From Planctomycetaceae bacterium (GTDB lineage Bacteria > Planctomycetota > Planctomycetia > Pirellulales > Lacipirellulaceae): a stretch of DNA of 34,785 bases. The stretch lies in NCBI GenBank assembly GCA_002702655.1, contig PABB01000050.1, positions 1 through 34,785 on the forward strand, read 5' to 3'. The translations under genes were made by a program, and so were the position numbers. Below the pieces are notes generated by a model that was not told the origin of the DNA, did no database searches, and was given only the letters and a program-made list of their open reading frames with translations. This document shows positions 33,057-34,785 of this stretch, one piece after another (the stretch's first letter is position 1; each line of letters starts with the position of its first letter).

Positions 33057-33557
33057 CTAAGCCTTTCCGCCACCTTCAAAGTCAAGGAACTTCTGGCCAG
33101 CCTCGCCAGGGCGAGCGACACTCAGCCCCCGAATGACTGGCGAACCGCTGAGAAGCAGTAGGTCGGGGTCGAACGAGTAGAGCACGTTCGCCTTGTAGAG
33201 GCTTGCGGTCGCTGCGATCAGGGCGTCAGGGGCCTTCAGCTTCTTCATGCCCTCTGCTGCGATCGACTTTTCGCGGAAGACTGCCCCCATCTCCGCGATT
33301 CTGAAATCTGTGTCAGCACAGATCACGTTTGATCGTTTGCAGAAGTCCTTCAGCAGGTCTCTCGCCTCGCTCTCCCCGGCTTTGTTGAGAACCTCCGCGA
33401 CTACGATTGCAGAGACGATCATGGACACACGATTGTCCTCAACGTCTCTGATTGTCGCCTCAATGGCATGAAGCGGCTTGCCGGTCTCATTCTCAAACCA
33501 AGCCAGGAAAACGCACGAATCCCAAGCGATCACGGACGGGGTGTCACTGCCACTCAT
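33057..33557 (-). CDS. PIN-domain protein, likely toxin
   Basis: 166 residues with the PIN pattern: Asp in 'VIAWDSCVFLAWF', Glu in 'IVVAEVLNKAGE', Asp in 'LKAPDALIAATASL' and Asp in 'YSFDPDLLLLSG'. Expected activity is metal-dependent RNA cleavage. ATG 33557 lies 14 nt inside the end of the upstream 257-aa gene, so the two form an operon with coupled translation. In toxin-antitoxin order the upstream protein would be the antitoxin, but it is far larger than usual. A strong terminator follows. Confidence 0.8.
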   Translation of the reverse strand: MSGSDTPSVIAWDSCVFLAWFENETGKPLHAIEATIRDVEDNRVSMIVSAIVVAEVLNKAGESEARDLLKDFCKRSNVICADTDFRIAEMGAVFREKSIAAEGMKKLKAPDALIAATASLYKANVLYSFDPDLLLLSGSPVIRGLSVARPGEAGQKFLDFEGGGKA

Positions 33558-34317
33558 CAACAGTCCCCGCGTCTGTTGGCAGGTGGGCGTCTATCGCTTG
33601 CTGCGGGATGATCCCCTTGGCATCCAGCAATGAGGGCAAATCATCATCAGGTGGCGACACCTCAAAGTCCAATACCTCGGCTCGGACGGGGAAAGCCTTT
33701 CTGGCGGCAAAGTAGAGCTTACCGATAACCGTGATGTGCTTGCCGATGGCAGATATGACGCGGGGCAAATCTTCGGCACGGAAGCGACAATCAACCTTCT
33801 CGCCAGGAATCGGCGGATAGATTGTGAAGCGGTTCTCTCTGTGCAACAGGACCGCCTCAAGGCGTCCTGAGACTGAGCCGTGCGAAGGATTGGCCGGCAG
33901 CAATAAACTCGCCAGCGAGTAGGCATAGTGCTCAGTCAGTTGCACTGGCCCGATGTTCAACGCAACGTCGCGGCTCTTTGCCAATCCCGAGAAACGATTG
34001 AAGTTCTCAATGGCAGCGAAGTCCAACCGCTCGTCTAGCTCTCGCCCTTCCTCCAGAGCCGTGACCGTGTCGGCAAAAACTCTGACTACCTCCTGCCCTT
34101 CGCTGATAACACTAGGCTCAACCTCAATCACGGCACTGCCGTAGTTCAGTCCGCTTATCGAGAAAGCCGCCGAGCTTTGGCCAAGGCAGCGAGCAACACT
34201 CTTCAGCGTTGCGTCTAGGGCTTTACACGCAGCCGCGAACTCGCGAAGCGGGGCTCTGTCATCGGCCCCGCCTTTGCTGTTCTTCAGGCTCAGCGTTACT
34301 GCGGATTCTTTCGGCAT
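33544..34317 (-). CDS. Protein of unknown function paired with the PIN toxin
   Basis: 257 residues. The N-terminal 100 residues look like a compact alpha/beta domain ('FAAACKALDATLKSVARC', 'YGSAVIEVEPSVI', 'VVRVFADTVTALEEG'). The second half is beta-rich ('SVSGRLEAVLLHRENRFTIY', 'HITVIGKLYFAARKAFPV', 'RAEVLDFEVSPPDDD'). AAGGG lies 9 nt before the ATG. It overlaps the PIN gene, so it is a candidate antitoxin or regulator, although it has no recognisable DNA-binding fold and is longer than known PIN antitoxins. It follows the head morphogenesis gene by 72 bp on the same strand. Confidence 0.65.
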   Translation of the reverse strand: MPKESAVTLSLKNSKGGADDRAPLREFAAACKALDATLKSVARCLGQSSAAFSISGLNYGSAVIEVEPSVISEGQEVVRVFADTVTALEEGRELDERLDFAAIENFNRFSGLAKSRDVALNIGPVQLTEHYAYSLASLLLPANPSHGSVSGRLEAVLLHRENRFTIYPPIPGEKVDCRFRAEDLPRVISAIGKHITVIGKLYFAARKAFPVRAEVLDFEVSPPDDDLPSLLDAKGIIPQQAIDAHLPTDAGTVDEWQ

Positions 34318-34389
34318 GGAACTACCCTTCAGTAGTCCATGTTATCGACAGCGAGTCTGCCAGTCATCAATTTTCCGCGGAACGCTAGC

Positions 34390-34785
34390 TTAGACCGCCA
34401 GCACGCTCAGAATCGTACACCGACAATTTGCCCGCTCGGATGCCGGCAAGCTCCAATGGCCAGGGAACGGGGCAGCGAAGCCCCCCACAGAGAAGTCGGC
34501 CCCGGCGGATACCTGCTGGCCGTTCAGATCAACGTGGCTCTGGCGGGTGTCCTGGTCCAACAGGGACGCCCATTCCTTGCCCGTTAGAATGCCGGATTGG
34601 GCAAGATGCCCCATTGCCGCATGGTGCCCGGCGTTCAGGCTGGCCGTGGATTCCGTTCTGGCGATGAGCCGAGCACGCTTGCCGCCTCTTTGCTCGCCGA
34701 GTTCAAAGCGAATCCGCTTGGCCAGGGCGTTGAGTGAGATTTCATCGGCGATGCCCTGCTCAATGACGGCGGTCAGGTCTGAGAA
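34390..34785 (-). CDS. Phage Mu gpF/SPP1 gp7-like head morphogenesis protein, C-terminal part
   Basis: The frame is open to the right edge, so only the last 131 residues are seen. 'LIARTESTASLNAGH', 'WASLLDQDTRQSHVDLNGQ', 'DFSVGGFAAPFPGH' and 'ERANCRCTILSV' reproduce the C-terminal signature of the minor head proteins of the Mu gpF family (Arg-Thr-Glu, W..D.R....H..LNG, F, P, NCRC). These proteins act inside the procapsid next to the portal protein, so portal and terminase genes would be expected beyond the window. It marks prophage material at this end, possibly unrelated to the integrase at 30 kb. Confidence 0.75.
   Translation of the reverse strand, partial: FSDLTAVIEQGIADEISLNALAKRIRFELGEQRGGKRARLIARTESTASLNAGHHAAMGHLAQSGILTGKEWASLLDQDTRQSHVDLNGQQVSAGADFSVGGFAAPFPGHWSLPASERANCRCTILSVLAV

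Noticed and set aside
1-34785. CRISPR array despite a Cas4-like gene
   Set aside because: No regularly spaced direct repeats seen; the Cas4-like protein is a degenerate membrane form without cas neighbours.

Overview
The window looks like accessory DNA from a GC-rich bacterium, most likely a planctomycete. This is inferred from gene style: an MJ0042-type zinc-ribbon protein followed by a membrane segment, many small acidic orphan proteins, and winged-helix 'replication-relaxation' proteins beside a coupling ATPase. No rRNA or housekeeping locus confirms the taxon. Almost everything recognisable is mobile, toxin-antitoxin, phage-related or defence-like.

Layout. (1) 1-4.4 kb: the 3' part of a tyrosine recombinase gene, a small zinc-ribbon gene, an antitoxin/PIN-toxin pair whose promoter sits so close to the start that the mRNA may be leaderless, small orphan genes, and a GP88/DUF7227-like phage-type protein closed by a strong terminator. 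(2) 4.6-8.4 kb: an orphan gene and a kinase cluster. A protein kinase on + meets, tail to tail, a minus-strand operon of a small protein, an HTH-pseudokinase and a membrane protein resembling Cas4; both junctions in that operon are 4-nt GTGA overlaps. (3) 8.4-18.1 kb: a high-GC transfer-like module with membrane proteins, two exported proteins sharing an N-terminal domain, two replication-relaxation-like proteins, a VirD4/TraG-type coupling ATPase, a CHC2 zinc-finger protein and an excisionase-like HTH protein. No relaxase or VirB4 is visible. (4) 18.5-29.5 kb: a defence-like island. It holds a 1,707-aa nuclease/P-loop NTPase/helical-repeat protein; an adenylosuccinate-synthetase paralogue with Ser at the catalytic Asp position (as in PurZ of aminoadenine phages) overlapping an AAA+ ATPase gene; and, convergent to these, a 738-aa fusion of a DEDD exonuclease, DUF429 and an adenylate-kinase-like domain. 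(5) 29.5-31.2 kb: a tyrosine integrase next to the 5' half of a tRNA-Arg(ACG), a likely attachment site. (6) 31.2-34.8 kb: a zinc-ribbon membrane protein, a PIN toxin with an upstream partner, and the C-terminal part of a Mu gpF-like head morphogenesis protein running off the edge.

How the genes may work together. The integrase and tRNA fragment suggest site-specific integration, the coupling ATPase module suggests mobilisation, and the 18.5-29.5 kb genes look like anti-phage cargo. The strongest candidate for an undescribed system is 23.9-29.5 kb: a PurZ-like nucleotide synthetase, a AAA+ partner and a nuclease/nucleotide-kinase fusion, all pointing at purine nucleotides. This joint role is inference from sequence and gene order only.
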